In this document: positions 32,548 to 43,685 of the stretch, piece by piece
How positions within the stretch are numbered: the stretch's first letter is position 1
Layout of the letters: every line of letters begins with the position of its first letter
Origin: Orobanche coerulescens
Lineage: Eukaryota > Streptophyta > Magnoliopsida > Lamiales > Orobanchaceae
Length of the DNA stretch: 64,000 nucleotides
NCBI GenBank assembly: GCA_033398695.1
Contig: CM065815.1
Coordinates: 97,244,501 to 97,308,500, forward strand
Direction: 5' to 3'
Made by a program: the position numbers and the translations under genes
Notes under the pieces: model-generated
What the model was told of the DNA's origin: nothing
The model's input: the letters and a program-made list of their open reading frames with translations, nothing else
Databases searched by the model: none

Positions 32548-33176
32548 TGTTGGGCTGTAAAACAGTGTCACGTTCAAAAGATGAATGTGGCAGAGATGCG
32601 TATGCTGCGATGGATGTGTGGTCATACAAAAAAGATCGGCTCAGAAATGAGGTGATTAGAGAGAAGGACAGAGTTGCGTCTATAGAAGACAAGATGATGG
32701 AGCATTGATTACGATAGTTTGGTCATGTGAGAAGAAGACATGTTGATGCCCCAGTGAGGAGGCTAGAAAGTTGGGGAACAAGTAATATTGTGAAAGGTAG
32801 AGGAAGACCCAAGAAAACTTGGATAAAGATGATTGAAAATGATATGCGGTTTCTTGAAATTGGAGAAAGTATGGCGATGGAGAGGCAAATGTGGCGGGAA
32901 AGAATACGGATGGTGGATGAAATCTGATTTTTTTTTATTCCTATTTTCTTTTATTTCATGTTATCTTTTAATTTATTTTTTCAGGATTTTTCATTTTTTT
33001 TTTCTTTTTTTTCCTTTTTTTTGTTAACATTCATTCTTCTTTTTTTCTTTGCTTTTTTTCCCTTCTTTTTTCCCTCTTTTTTTTTCCTTTTATGTTACAT
33101 TGACGGTTTCAAAGTTTGATTCATGTTAGCCGACTCCAAATCATTTTGGGACTAAGGCTTAGATATTGTTGTACTT
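32548..33176 (+). pseudogene. RTE-type LINE, right segment and 3' end
   Basis: This resumes exactly where 7490 breaks off. It encodes the RTE C-terminus (CWAVK, NVAEMRMLRWMCGHT, LRWFGHV-like, GRGRPKKTWIKMIENDMR) with frameshifts and a TGA, ending at 32927. A pyrimidine-rich 3' UTR follows, then the tail phrase CCGACTCCAAATCATTTTGG and GACTAAGG...TTGTTGTAC, typical of plant RTE LINE ends. The right TSD copy ATAAAGCAACT is at 33177-33187. Confidence 0.85.
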
Positions 33177-33419
33177 ATAAAGCAACTAGGTGCTAATAAG
33201 GCAGTAGGTGGATGAAGTCTAATAGTCAATTGATTGTCTGGTTGCGTCACGAGTTATCTACCAGTTGGAGCATCTGAATTGTGAGCACATACAGTTGTTT
33301 TGTTGATGTGACATTTTCTTGTTGAAACTGATGTATGATTGGATTGCCAATAAGTGATTTTTTAGTTTTGATTACTTCACTTCAATTTAACAGATTATAA
33401 CTCTTCCTTTATCTCTCAT

Positions 33420-33540
33420 TGTGTTGATTATTGACCGTTTTGAGTTTCCTTTGCAACTTGACCTTCATCAGAGAAGTGAAAGTATTTATAAACTTGAGGC
33501 TGATAGGAGTGTTCGCAACTATTATACGCTTCACATGTGT
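33420..33540 (+). pseudogene. Exon fragment similar to plant UBP12/UBP13 ubiquitin protease
   Basis: The frame around 33436-33534 encodes DRFEFPLQLDLHQ, then LEADRSVRNYYTLH. It resembles the USP catalytic domain of plant UBP12/UBP13, just before the conserved segment that carries the catalytic His. That following segment was not found within the next 2 kb, and the residues before DRFEF match weakly. It is therefore a single exon-sized fragment: a pseudogene piece or a captured exon. The assignment rests on remembered family sequence, not a search. Confidence 0.6.
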
Positions 33541-34275
33541 CGTAATTTGCTTTCACATAGTAATTTCCTTTCATGTTTAGTTGATCCTCCCAGTATATGT
33601 AAAACTCTGCAGCCAAACTATATTTTCTCCTTCAGCATTTTTATATGATCAGTTTTTTTTTTTTTTTTTTTAAACCACTTGTGATTTTGAAATTTGTGGG
33701 TAGATTGTATGCTTGGTATACATGGTTGTTGACTTAGGGATTTGGTGGTAATTTGCAATGTTTTGGTACACAGTGGTGGGGTGCATAGTGTACATTATAC
33801 ACTTTTATCGGACTGACTTCTGATCGGTGGTATGCATTCAATACTTCATTTTTATTTCATGTAGCCACTCACAAATCTGCACACTTTGTGTGTGGACAAC
33901 TCAAATTTGATATTCATGCTTTCAGAAAGAAACTGCTGCGGATGTCAGGGCTACCCACACTTTCACAATTCTCACTTTCTTTTGGTTGTTGTGTAAAGTA
34001 TGAAGTAGCAATATTGGCTCATTGTTGACGGCACCTCTTTATATGGTTTGGAATTGTATCTTATTAATTGTCATGGTCTGCTTTTCTTTTATTGCTTTTG
34101 GAACCCCTCATCTTTATTTTTCCTGGAAATACTTGACAAACTTATGGTTTCTTTTCTGTTAATAGCTTGCGTATCCAAACTTACATTGTCCGTGTTATAC
34201 CAAACAGAGACAACACTACTAGGCTATTATTGTTTCATCAAGCAGTGTTGGATGCGTAGAGGGAAGAGATGGGAC

Positions 34276-34407
34276 TTTATCAGACATGAGGATATACAAA
34301 TTATGCCCAGGTTTGTCATCTATAGTGCTAATTTCTCTCAGTTTATCAGACATGAGGATATACAAATTATGCCCAGGTTTGTCATCTATAGTGCTAATTT
34401 GATTAAT
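34276..34407 (+). repeat. 66-bp tandem duplication
   Basis: Two exact or near-exact copies (34276-34341 and 34342-34407) beginning TTTATCAGACATGAGG. The period is 22 codons, so the 152-codon forward ORF over it (34048-34506) stays open and repeats FIRHEDIQIMPRFVIYSAN. That ORF has no recognisable homology. Confidence 0.9.
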
Positions 34408-34742
34408 ATCAATGGTTTGTTTACCTATTTTCTTTATTGGGGAGACTTGTTTGCTGGACTTTTAATCCCTACTACTCTCTCTCAGTTTCTCTCGTTGGTA
34501 TCTTAATTGAAGTTAAGGGAATTTTATGGAGTTGGGGTTATCTCCATTCTGACAGTTGCTTTATCGATGAATAAGTGGAGTCGTGCAGGCGATAAAGAAG
34601 ATTAAGGAGTAGTATATTCTCTGAGTTTTGGTCTGTGGTTTCTCCATTATGTATGGTTGGATGATCTTTGCCTAACGGAAAAATACATCTGGTCTGGTCA
34701 TTGACGTGCATTTTGATTAAGGTTCTAGAATAGTAAATGTAC

Positions 34743-34777
34743 TTAGGTTAGGTTAGGTTAGGTTAGGTTAGATTAGG
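34743..34777 (+). repeat. (TTAGG)n microsatellite
   Basis: Five TTAGG units, one TTAGA, one more TTAGG. Confidence 0.95.
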
Positions 34778-34938
34778 TTAATGGGATGTAGCTTAAAAAT
34801 GGTAGAGCTCTTGGACTTGTGATTTCTGCATGTCTCAAGATTATGAGAAGATCAAGGTTCAAATCCTTGTATCCCAGCATTTGAATCATATTGAAAAACT
34901 GTTGGTATCCAGAAAGCATCATATAAGAACATGTAATA

Positions 34939-34969
34939 TTACTACTACTACTACTACTACTACTACTAG
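34939..34969. repeat. (ACT)n microsatellite
   Basis: About ten ACT units. Confidence 0.95.
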
Positions 34970-35628
34970 AATACTAGCAGATGGTTGTGGGTTAATTAGC
35001 AGAACTTGATATGTTCGACCGTTCAAGGAAAAGAGCTGCGGTTGTGCCTTTTCCTTTTTTTCTTGTCGTTTTTCTCGCATATTTATAGTGGTTTTCATCT
35101 CTCTCCTTAGAGCTTTCAAACTATATGACCACATGAGCGTTCTGGTTTTCCTAGTTTCAATTATTTGTGGCATCATTTGGATTTTAAAGCAAAATCTAAG
35201 TCCCCTCCTTTGCAGACCATGGTATTGAGTTATGCGCTTGCAGATTGGTTTTCTAATCTTGGCAAACAATTATCATTGGTTCGCCCTGCAGTTGGCATTT
35301 TATATAGATCTGGTTATATTGAGTATCAAATTTTGTGAATGCCTTGTCTCATTTCAGGTGAATGTCTTATTCTGATTTCATATTAGTTTCCCTCATATTT
35401 TCATGACTTGGATTTTGTCTTTTAAGAGAAATGTGTTTAGAGTTTTGTACTATCTAAAGGTTGAATGGAAAAATATGCGCAACAGGCTTTGATTTTCCGA
35501 TTGGGCATATGAAAGAATATGCCTGTAATAAGTATCCTTTTATTCCTTGAATTAGTGGGCGGTTGGTTTCTCCTGCAAGTATGCTGTTGAGCAAATATAG
35601 TTTTGATGCTGATACCAAAATCAGTTAG

Positions 35629-37211
35629 GGGGCATATTCAATTGAGACTTCAAATGATTTTTAAAGACTTTGATAGAATTTGATGGATTTGAAAAAGTTT
35701 GAGTGTATTTAATTGAGACTTTTAAAAGTCAATTAAATTTTTGTGGTATTCAATATAGAATTTAATGGAGTTCTTAAAAGTCCATTAAAGTCATGAGGTA
35801 TTAAATGAAAAACTTTTATAAATCTTACAAAATTATGAGGTATTCAAATTTATTTTGGATTTTAAGGATTTTAATGGAATCATCTAGGTACTCATGTTTA
35901 AGCACAAAGTACAAACATAATTTGTCTTTTAAAATCTTTCCTACACTCTTAAGATTTTGATGGATTTTTATTTATCACCACCACTAACACAACCGCCTCC
36001 CCACCACCATTGCCATTGTCCCGTTCCACCACCAACACCATTTCCCCTGTCACCCCGTTGCCACTACCACCATATAAATAAGTTTAACGGTTCGGTTTGC
36101 TAACTGCATCAATTTTTCGCTAACCTAACCATAAACGTCCTAAAATAAGAACCGAAAACCGGACCGTATAAATTTTCTACAACTTAACCGGACCAATTAT
36201 TTTCGGTTCAGGTTCGGTTAACCACAAAAACCGATTTTTTATTTCAATTTAAAAAAATTGAAATAATATAATATAATTATAAAATATAAAAATACAATTT
36301 CATAAATAAAATTTGCTTTCGGTTCGGTTTATAAAATATATTTATTAAATATTATTTTTTATTTTATAATTATATAATATAATTACAAAATATAATTTCA
36401 TAAAACAATCTAATTTCCAATTTAATTTACAAAAATTAAAATAATATAATATAATTATAAAATAAAAAAAATATTTAATAAATATATTTTATAAAATCAA
36501 TTTTCGGTTCGGAACCTAATGGTTATCGGTTAGACCGAAAACCGAACAAATAATACACAATGGAATCGAAAACCGGACCAATAATCGAAATTGCGGTTCT
36601 CGGTTAACCGGAACCGTGCGGTTCCGGTTCTAACCGAGAACCACTGAGACAGCCCTACCACCATATCCCAGAACAGTAAAGAAGTTCTTATAATATTTTT
36701 ATCTTCTGTTCTTCAACTTTTTATGAAAAAATAATTATTTACAAAAAACTTGTAAAAAAAATTCAGTTTATAATTAAATATTTTATATCTGCTCATTGCT
36801 TTAATAACTTGTATATATTTTAGTCTTTTTAATATGAGATACTTCTTTAGTTTTTCTCGTCAAATTATATCAATTTATTGTAAAATTTCTATTTGTAATA
36901 TTTATTTATTTTTAATTAAAAAATCTATTATACATAACAATTGATTGAAAATCACATATAGAACAACTATCAATTAAGATAGAACGCTAATAAATGAAAT
37001 TCATGTGGTTACTATCTTTTGAGAAAAATAAAGTCAATAGAAATTCATAAAAGTCCATAAAAATCCATAAAAGTCTATAGAATTCTAACAGATAGAAGTC
37101 CATTGAAATCAAAGAGAATTTATAAAAGTTTGTTGAATTCCATTAAAATCTATCAAATCCATCAAACTCTAAAATCTATCAAATTCCATTAAAATCTTAA
37201 TTAAATAGTAT
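35629..37211. mobile_element. MITE-like DNA element with imperfect terminal inverted repeats
   Basis: The left edge CATATTCAATTGAGACTTCA and the right edge (read inverted, TACTATTTAATTAAGATTTT) form an imperfect inverted repeat. Both sides carry many subterminal TTTAATGGA, ATTTGATGGATTTG and GAGGTATTCAAT-type repeats. There is no ORF. Exact ends and TSD are uncertain. A second insertion sits inside at 36076-36654. Confidence 0.5.
36076..36654. mobile_element. MITE-like insertion rich in GGTTCGGTT, nested
   Basis: It is flanked by the 12-bp direct repeat CTACCACCATAT (36064-36075 and 36655-36666). Inside, GGTTCGGTT and its complement face each other across AT-rich DNA, and the right end GAGACAGCCCTA resembles hAT termini. 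The left terminus does not match, so it is partly degraded or the boundary is a few bases off. Confidence 0.5.
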
Positions 37212-37494
37212 CATATAACGCGCGATGTACCGTTTAGTAGCTTATGTACCTTGAACAGAGAACTGGACAGAGTATTGACGGCAAGCTTAGCGCACGCAAC
37301 CGCTATGATTAGCGCACGCTACTGATACTCCCATGTAACGCGCGTTAACGGACCTGGATGGTAAGCTCAATGTTGAACCTCTATAAATCTCTGTCTCTTA
37401 TTCATCGTATTATCGTTTATTATTTCCGAAGAAAATACAAACTCTGTCAACTCCACTATTCAACCCCCCTTCTAGTGGAATTATTCACTCTGCA
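37212..37494 (+). repeat. LTR 3' part of copia C4
   Basis: It ends ATTCACTCTGCA just before a primer-binding site. It contains three palindromes (37288, 37310, 37336; in order TAGCGCACGCAA, TAGCGCACGCTA, TAACGCGCGTTA) and a TATAAAT at 37382, the same promoter layout as TRG. The upstream part of the LTR is missing or replaced by the MITE-like DNA; a TAACGCGCG at 37217 may be another motif copy. Confidence 0.65.
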
Positions 37495-37496
37495 GT

Positions 37497-37508
37497 TGGT
37501 ATCAGAGC
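37497..37508 (+). other. Primer-binding site of C4
   Basis: TGGTATCAGAGC, an exact match to the tRNA-iMet consensus, followed by a leader (CACCGGAGGAAAGATCC) very like that of TRG. Confidence 0.85.
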
Positions 37509-37553
37509 GGGTCACCTCTTATATCGGTTTAACCACCGGAGGAAAGATCCGCA

Positions 37554-39240
37554 ATGGCTCTCCTAGCTCAAACTGAAGGCAATGCTCTCAACCGTCCACC
37601 TTTCTTCGATGGATCTAATTTTATGACATGGGAAAAGAAGATGACTATCTTCGTTCAAGCTTACACTACCAAAAAAAAAAACAGTTTTTACCGACGCCAA
37701 AGGCCGTTGGTAAAACAGAAAATGGCGTCGGTAATTGATTTACCGACGCCATTACCGACGGCAAACCGCCGTTGGAAAAACGCGCGATGGTAATTTTTTA
37801 CCGACGTAATTACCAACGCCTCTATTTACCGACGTCATTTTTGGCATTGTTAAACTAAATATAAAAAAATCAAAATGTCCGGGTCAGACTCAAAGTGTCA
37901 CGTCCGGCTCAAAGTGGCTCAGGCGGTTAGGTCCGGCTCAAAGTGTCAGTCCAGTCCGACTTAGGCGGGTCAGGTCCGATCTTCATTCAATTTCAAATGG
38001 CTGAGTAAGATTTTGATATATAAACCACAAAACACACTACTGTTTTTCCGATGTGGGATAGTGTAAAAAAATTACCGACGCCATTTTGGTGTCGGTAGAA
38101 ACATCGGTAAAAGGCGTCGTTAATTGTGAAAAAAATAATAAAAAAAAATTACCAACGCCGAAATGGCGTCGGTAAGGGCGTCAGTAAATAGCATTGGTAA
38201 ACGGCGTCGTTAATTGTGTAAAATAGAAAAAAATAATAAAAAATTTAAACATTAAGAACGACTTACGACGTTGGTAATGGCATTGGTAAATCTGGTGCAA
38301 ATAAGTTCGCGAACCGGCCGTCGGCAATGGCGTCGGTAAATCAATTAAATAACGGGCGTCAGTAATGGCGTCGGTAAATTATAAATTTAATGACGGGTAT
38401 GGGCGTCGGTAAATGGCGTCGGTAAAAACTATTTTTTTGTAGTGTTATGACATCGAGATGTGGAAGGTTATTGCTCTTGGTCCCAAACTGGCTAAGAAAG
38501 AAGATGGGTCATTAAAAAAATTCGAAGAATATAATGACAATGATTGGAGAAACATGCACATCAACTCTCGTGCTACTCAACTACTATACTGTGCTTTAAA
38601 TCTCGAAGAACTTAATTGTATTTCTGCGTACGAAAGTGCAAAAGAAATCTGAGAAATTCTTGAAGTTACCCACGAAGGAACGACTCAGGTCAAAGAGACC
38701 AAAATCAACATGCTCCTTCATGATTATGAATTATTCTCTATGAAAGAGGATGAAACAATTACAGTTATGTTAGATCGTTTCTCGGCTATAACAAATGGGT
38801 TAGCCTCATTCGGGAAACCTATCTCCAGCAGTGTTAAAGCCAAAAAGATTCTCTGATCTTTATCCCGGGAATGGGATGCCACTGTCACTACAATTATGGA
38901 ATCTAAAGATCTAAACAAATTGGAATATAGTGCTAATCTCTTATCAATTACAAAATTGTGCTCAAATCTAGAGGATCCAAACCAAAACCTCGTGAAAAAA
39001 TGGTTTCTCTCAAAGTCGATAGCGACATTGAGGACGAAGGGTTAGAAGACAAAAACGATTAGGAACTTGACTTATATGCCCGAAACTTCAAAAGGTATAA
39101 AAATCTTATCCAGAAAAGGCGAAACTTTCTTGGTCGAGAATCCAGGATGGAACAAAAGAAAAATACATATGTTCCTACGAAGAAGTTCGATAACAATTGT
39201 CGAAAATGCGGTTAACCCGATCATTATGCTAAAGAATGCC
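37554..39240 (+). pseudogene. C4 gag, split by a CACTA element
   Basis: The ATG at 37554 opens a copia gag homologous to that of TRG (NRPPFFDGSNFMTWE, IFVQAY). The CACTA element at 37664-38444 interrupts it; it resumes with DIEMWKVIALGPK, LLYCALNLEELN, QVKETKINMLLHDYELF and a knuckle at about 39195-39237 where CG is followed by a TAA (PDHYAKEC after it). A TGA at 38650 (Trp codon in TRG), other stops and frameshifts show long decay. Confidence 0.85.
37664..38444. mobile_element. Non-autonomous CACTA element
   Basis: 781 bp with termini CACTACCAAAAAAA and TTTTTTTGTAGTG and an exact 3-bp TSD TTA (37661-37663, 38445-38447), diagnostic of CACTA (CMC) elements. The subterminal zones hold many TTACCGACGCC and GGCGTCGGTAA repeats in opposite orientations, presumed transposase-binding sites. 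No transposase gene is present. It lies in the C4 gag; removing it with one TSD restores the reading phase. Confidence 0.93.
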
Positions 39241-41614
39241 GAGTTAGTTGCCGTATGCTCACCCTCTTTTAATGGTAAGTATTTTCATGCTCGATGTATT
39301 TGTCATATTTTAAACCGTTGTGTACAAGATGCTTATGCTCTTATTAATGAAAGTGTTGAACCCGTTAGAAATGTCGTTAATATGTTGCATCGAAAAGCGT
39401 CAATTGGAAAAAAATGGCAAAGATATTGTCGTACTAAAAAGATTAAATATACGAATTTTGTCAAAGATGTTTCTACACGTTGGAATTCAACATATGCCAT
39501 GCTTGCTTCTACCTTGAATCATGTTGATCATTTATGTGATTTTTTTAGAGCCACTCCCGAGGCTAACTTGCTTTTATTGCCCTCTTATTGGCAAAAATGT
39601 GCTAAATTATTTGAACTTTTAAAAGTTTTTGATAGTACAACTAGAGATTTATCTGGTGTTTATTATTGCACTAGTGTTAAAGTTTTAGAACATTGTATGT
39701 ATATTGCTATTGCTTTAAATGCATGTAGTCATAACCAAGATTTAAGTAAAATAGCATATGGAATGGTCATTAAGTGGCTTAAATATTTTCTAGAAATTCC
39801 TGATGTTTTTTTAATTGCTAAAATTTTAGATCCTACATTTAAACTAGTCGATGTTAATCGCATGTTAGAAATTTATTATGGTGCCTTTAAGGAAATGCCT
39901 TTTTATATCCAAGCATTAGCAAATAATGAACCAATGGAATTTTACATTCCCAATGTAAATTACATTAAAGTTAGAATAGAAAGCACAATTAGGGTCTTAT
40001 TTAGTGAATATGATCTAAAATATACACTAGCAAACCCATCATACTCTTCAAATGTAAGCACTAGTAGTAGTTTTCAAGACCAATTTCATGTAGGCTCATT
40101 AGGAGGTACTTCTTTACTCGACAACCAATTCGCTCAAGCCGCCTATTCATTTATGCAAACACAAAGGAGTCATACTTCTAACGAATTAGATACATATTTG
40201 TCTAGTACATTTGCTTTTAAAAATGTAGGTGGTCAAAAATTCGACATCTTGAAATGGTGGTCCATGCACGAGAAGGAATATCCCATCCTCGCCACCATGG
40301 CCAAGGAGTTATTCGCGGTTCCGGCCTCCACGGTCTCCGTCGAGCAAGCATTTAGCATTGATGGACTTGTCTTGGACGAAAGAAGAAGCAACATGGATCC
40401 TCGAAACATGGAGGCCACCATGTTGCTTGATGATTGGTCCAAAGCCGAGTTGCGCGCTCAAGAGAACAAATGGGATCAAGCCGACGAGAGCCCAAACGAT
40501 TCATACACCGAGTCCGAAAGATCCGACGCCGAGGCCTACGACTAGGTAAGTTAAGGTAAGAGAACTATGTGGGCTTTGATTCTTCATTATTCAATGAAGA
40601 TACGTAGGCCACTCAATTTTAATATTCGTCCCAACTAGCATTTTATAAAAATTATAAAAATATTTCAAATTTTTATTTAAAAAAAAAATCAAATTTTTAT
40701 TTCAAAAAAAAAAGATTTCAAAATTTTATTTTGAAAAAAACATTTCAAATTTTTATTTAAAAAAAAATTTCAAATTTTTATTTCAAAAAATCATTTCAAA
40801 AAAACATTTCAAAAAAAATAACATTTCAAGCTAGTTGAGACGGATTAAATATTAAAATTGAGTTCAAGCTCTTTATTTATTCATTTTTTTTCCCTTGTAA
40901 AAAAAGATTGTATCATTGTAACATTGTAACATTTCTTTTATTAGTTTAGTTAGTAATTAGTTAGTTTAGTTATTCAATTTTAAAGATTGTATCATAATTG
41001 TAACATTTCTTTTATATAGTGAATTAGGTATTAGTTTAGTTATTCAATTTTAAAGATTGTATCATTGTAACATTTCTTTTGTACATAGATAGAATCATAG
41101 AAATCAATGAATACATCAATTTGTATGCATTATTTTGATTGTAAATGTTTTAGAACTATTTTTACTTTATTGCATTTCAAGTTTTCAATATTTCAAATTT
41201 TCAACACAAGTAATTTAATTTAAAAAAAAAGTCAAAAAATATTACAAGTTACTATAAATTATATAAAAAAAATACACAACATAAAGAATTTCTAAATTTC
41301 TAAATTATTTAATAACTTATTATATTTTTATTAAATTAACTTAAGTAATTTCAAAGTGTCAACACTTGTAAATTACAAAATTTAGAAATTTCATCATTTA
41401 ATTTAGAAAAAAATAAGATATAAATAATATTACATATATTATAAATTACAAAAAAAAAAAAGCGAGGCGGTTCAACCGGAACCGGTTCACTGACCGAACC
41501 ACGGTTCGGCCCGCGAACCGGTCCTTTTACAGACACTGGCCGGTTCAGTTCACCTCTTACGTGAACTGAATCCGGCTGGTCCGAACCGCGGTTCACGGCC
41601 CGGTGGCACCACTA
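39241..41614 (+). mobile_element. hAT element, 5' truncated
   Basis: A transposase fragment plus about 1 kb of AT-rich DNA ends in a GC-rich terminus (CCGCGGTTCACGGCCCGGTGGCACCACTAG), where C4 gag resumes. The right end fits a hAT terminus (TAGTGGTGCCACC when inverted). The left terminus was not found, and the AGTTAGTT / AGTTACCA flanks are poor TSD candidates, so the 5' half was lost. Confidence 0.75.
39270..40545 (+). pseudogene. hAT transposase, C-terminal two thirds
   Basis: About 425 codons of a hAT (RICESLEEPER/DAYSLEEPER-like) transposase: RCICHILNRCVQD (the usual CxxH region), DVSTRWNSTYAML, PSYWQKCAKLFELLK, AKILDPTFKL, the linker Ser tract and the hATC dimerisation region (LKWWSMHEKEYPILA, VPASTVSVEQAFS, MEATMLLDDW). 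The N-terminal BED finger and part of the RNase-H-like catalytic core are missing. The reading frame continues upstream to 39067 into out-of-frame C4 gag DNA, making an accidental 492-codon fusion. Confidence 0.88.
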
Positions 41615-43685
41615 GTTACCATCTCTAAACCTCAAGTTGAAAGATATAAAAAGAAAGAAGTATTAATTGCTTCTTGGAGTGATGACGAGGAAGAACTTGA
41701 AGGACCACTATACGCAAACCTTGCTCTTATGGCTCTCAAATCAGAAAATTATCTCGAGGTAATATCTAATTTCGATGATGATGATGATTTATTAGATATG
41801 TGAACAAGAGTCTACGCATGGTGATGAACTTTTAAGCGGACCTGAATCATTAAACATAGAGTATGACGAAATGGTAAAACTAAATATGTCTTTAAAAAGA
41901 AAAATTAAATCTTTAGAACTTGAAAATTCTAAATTACAAAGTGAAAACAAAAATCTTAAAATGGAGCATGCCTCTCGCATTAATAATGAAAATAATTTAA
42001 AAATTGAGTTGTCAAAAACTTAAAAGGAATTAAATATACAATGAATAAATTTACTCTTGGTAACGAAAAATTTGAAAAACTTTTATGTATCCAAAAATCT
42101 CCTTTATTAAAACACGACCTTGGTTTCGACCCTTTTGAAAGAGAACAATCTCTTATAAATCCTCAAAATTAAGGAAATCAGGAATCAGAGTCATTTACGA
42201 GAAGTGAATAAAGAAAATAACAATAAAATTCATTCAAAACTAAGGACAATAAAAGTTCGATAAATCTGGGTTCCTAAAGGGACGATAGTTCCAAATGCCA
42301 TAAGTATAATTAACTTTGGAGGACCCAAAAGGGTTTGAGTACCAAAACAACCACAACGAACTACTTTTGCAGATACCTTGTTCAAAGGAAAGCAAGTGGT
42401 ACATTGACAGCGGGTGTTCAAGACACATGTGTGGCACCAAAGAGTTGTTCGAAGACTTTGAATATCAAGAACAAGGACACAATCTTTGGTGACAACAAAA
42501 AAGGGCAGATTATGGGTACCAGAAAAGTTGGTAAGGAACATTTTCCCTTGTTTAATAAAGTCTTATTTGTTGAAGGACTACATCATAACTTATTGAGTGT
42601 ATCTCAACTATGTGATGAAGGCTTTAAAATTCTTTTTGAAGAAACTCACTGTACTGCCTTCAAAAACAACAAAGTTGCATTTATTGATTTAAGATGCGGA
42701 AATATCTATATCGTTGATCTATGTGATGAAAATTCTTTTAATGAAAAATGCCTTATGACCTTAGATGAAAGTGCATTTTTATGGCATCGAAAATTAGGAC
42801 ATACGTCCTTACCTATTATTTCCAAACTTTCTAGACATGATCTAGCTCGCGGCTTACCAAAATTAAAATTTGATCGGAAACACTTGTGTGAATCTTGTAT
42901 TAAAAGTAAACACACGAGATAATCATTCAATCCTAAATTTGAAAATTCGACTTCTCGTATTCTTGAACTTATTCATATGGATTTGATTGGACCATCCAGA
43001 TACGCTAGTCTGACTGGTGAATTCTATACTTTGGTTATTGTGGAAGACTTTTCTCGTTTTACTTGGGTTAAGTTTCTCATTCACAAAGATGATGCTTTTA
43101 TGGAATTTTCTAAATGGTGTCGTTTAATTCAAAATGAGAAAAATCTTTCTATTATTTCTATTTGAACCAATCACGGAGGAGAACCTGATTGCTCTCCATT
43201 TGAATTATTATGCGACAAATATGGAATAAATCACAACTTTTCGGCTCCTAGAACCCCTTAACAAAATGGGGTCATTCAAAGGAAAAATCGCTCTTTGGAA
43301 GAAATGTCTAGAACCATGTTAAATGAATACTCTCTTCCACAATATTTTTGGGCTGAAGCTATAAATACAGCGTGTTATACAATTAATCGAGCTCATCTTC
43401 ATAGAGCTCAGCTTAAAATCCCGTATGAAATTTGGGATGGTAAAAAGCCAAATATTTCTTACTTTCATCCTTTTGGTTGCAAAGTTTTCATTCATAATAA
43501 TGGCAAAGAAAATTTGGGTAAATTCGAATCTAAATCCGATTCAGGCATATTTCTGGATACTCGTTAAACAGTAAAGCTTTTCGTGTTTATAATTTAAGAA
43601 CAAATAAAGTAGAAGAATCCATTCATGTTAAATTTACTGAAGCCATTTCACCACCGAGAAAGGTAGATTCGTTTGATGATGCGTG
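41615..43685 (+). pseudogene. C4 gag end, protease and integrase
   Basis: Copia polyprotein in several frames: gag tail (KKKEVLIASWSDDEEE, a coiled-coil-like tract), linker (KIWVPKGT-like), protease (WYIDSGCSRHMCG at about 42397), pre-integrase zinc region (FLWHRKLGHTSLPIISKL, CESCIKSKH), and integrase (HMDLIGPS, FSRFTWVKFL, a QNGVIQRKNRSLEEM tract). Several stops and frameshifts are present (for example 42920, 43163, 43259). The copia C2 LTR cuts it off at 43686; RT and RNase H would lie right of the window. Confidence 0.87.

Larger units (their letters stand above)
33188..35628 (+). other. Host-like DNA, mostly unassigned
   Basis: Without the LINE this stretch would be contiguous with the tandem duplication at 5265-6446. 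It is AT-rich and intron-like. Recognisable items are the UBP12/13-like exon fragment, a T20 run at 33653-33672, a 66-bp duplication, (TTAGG)n and (ACT)n. No other coding segment was recognised. Confidence 0.6.

Noticed and set aside
34048..34506. 152-codon forward ORF as a host gene
   Set aside because: It has no domain and intron-like composition; openness is helped by a 66-bp in-frame duplication.
34743..34777. (TTAGG)n as interstitial telomere
   Set aside because: TTAGG is the arthropod telomere unit; plants normally use TTTAGGG. Seven units are within microsatellite chance.
34919..35269. 116-codon reverse ORF
   Set aside because: It includes the translated (ACT)n microsatellite and shows no recognisable protein.
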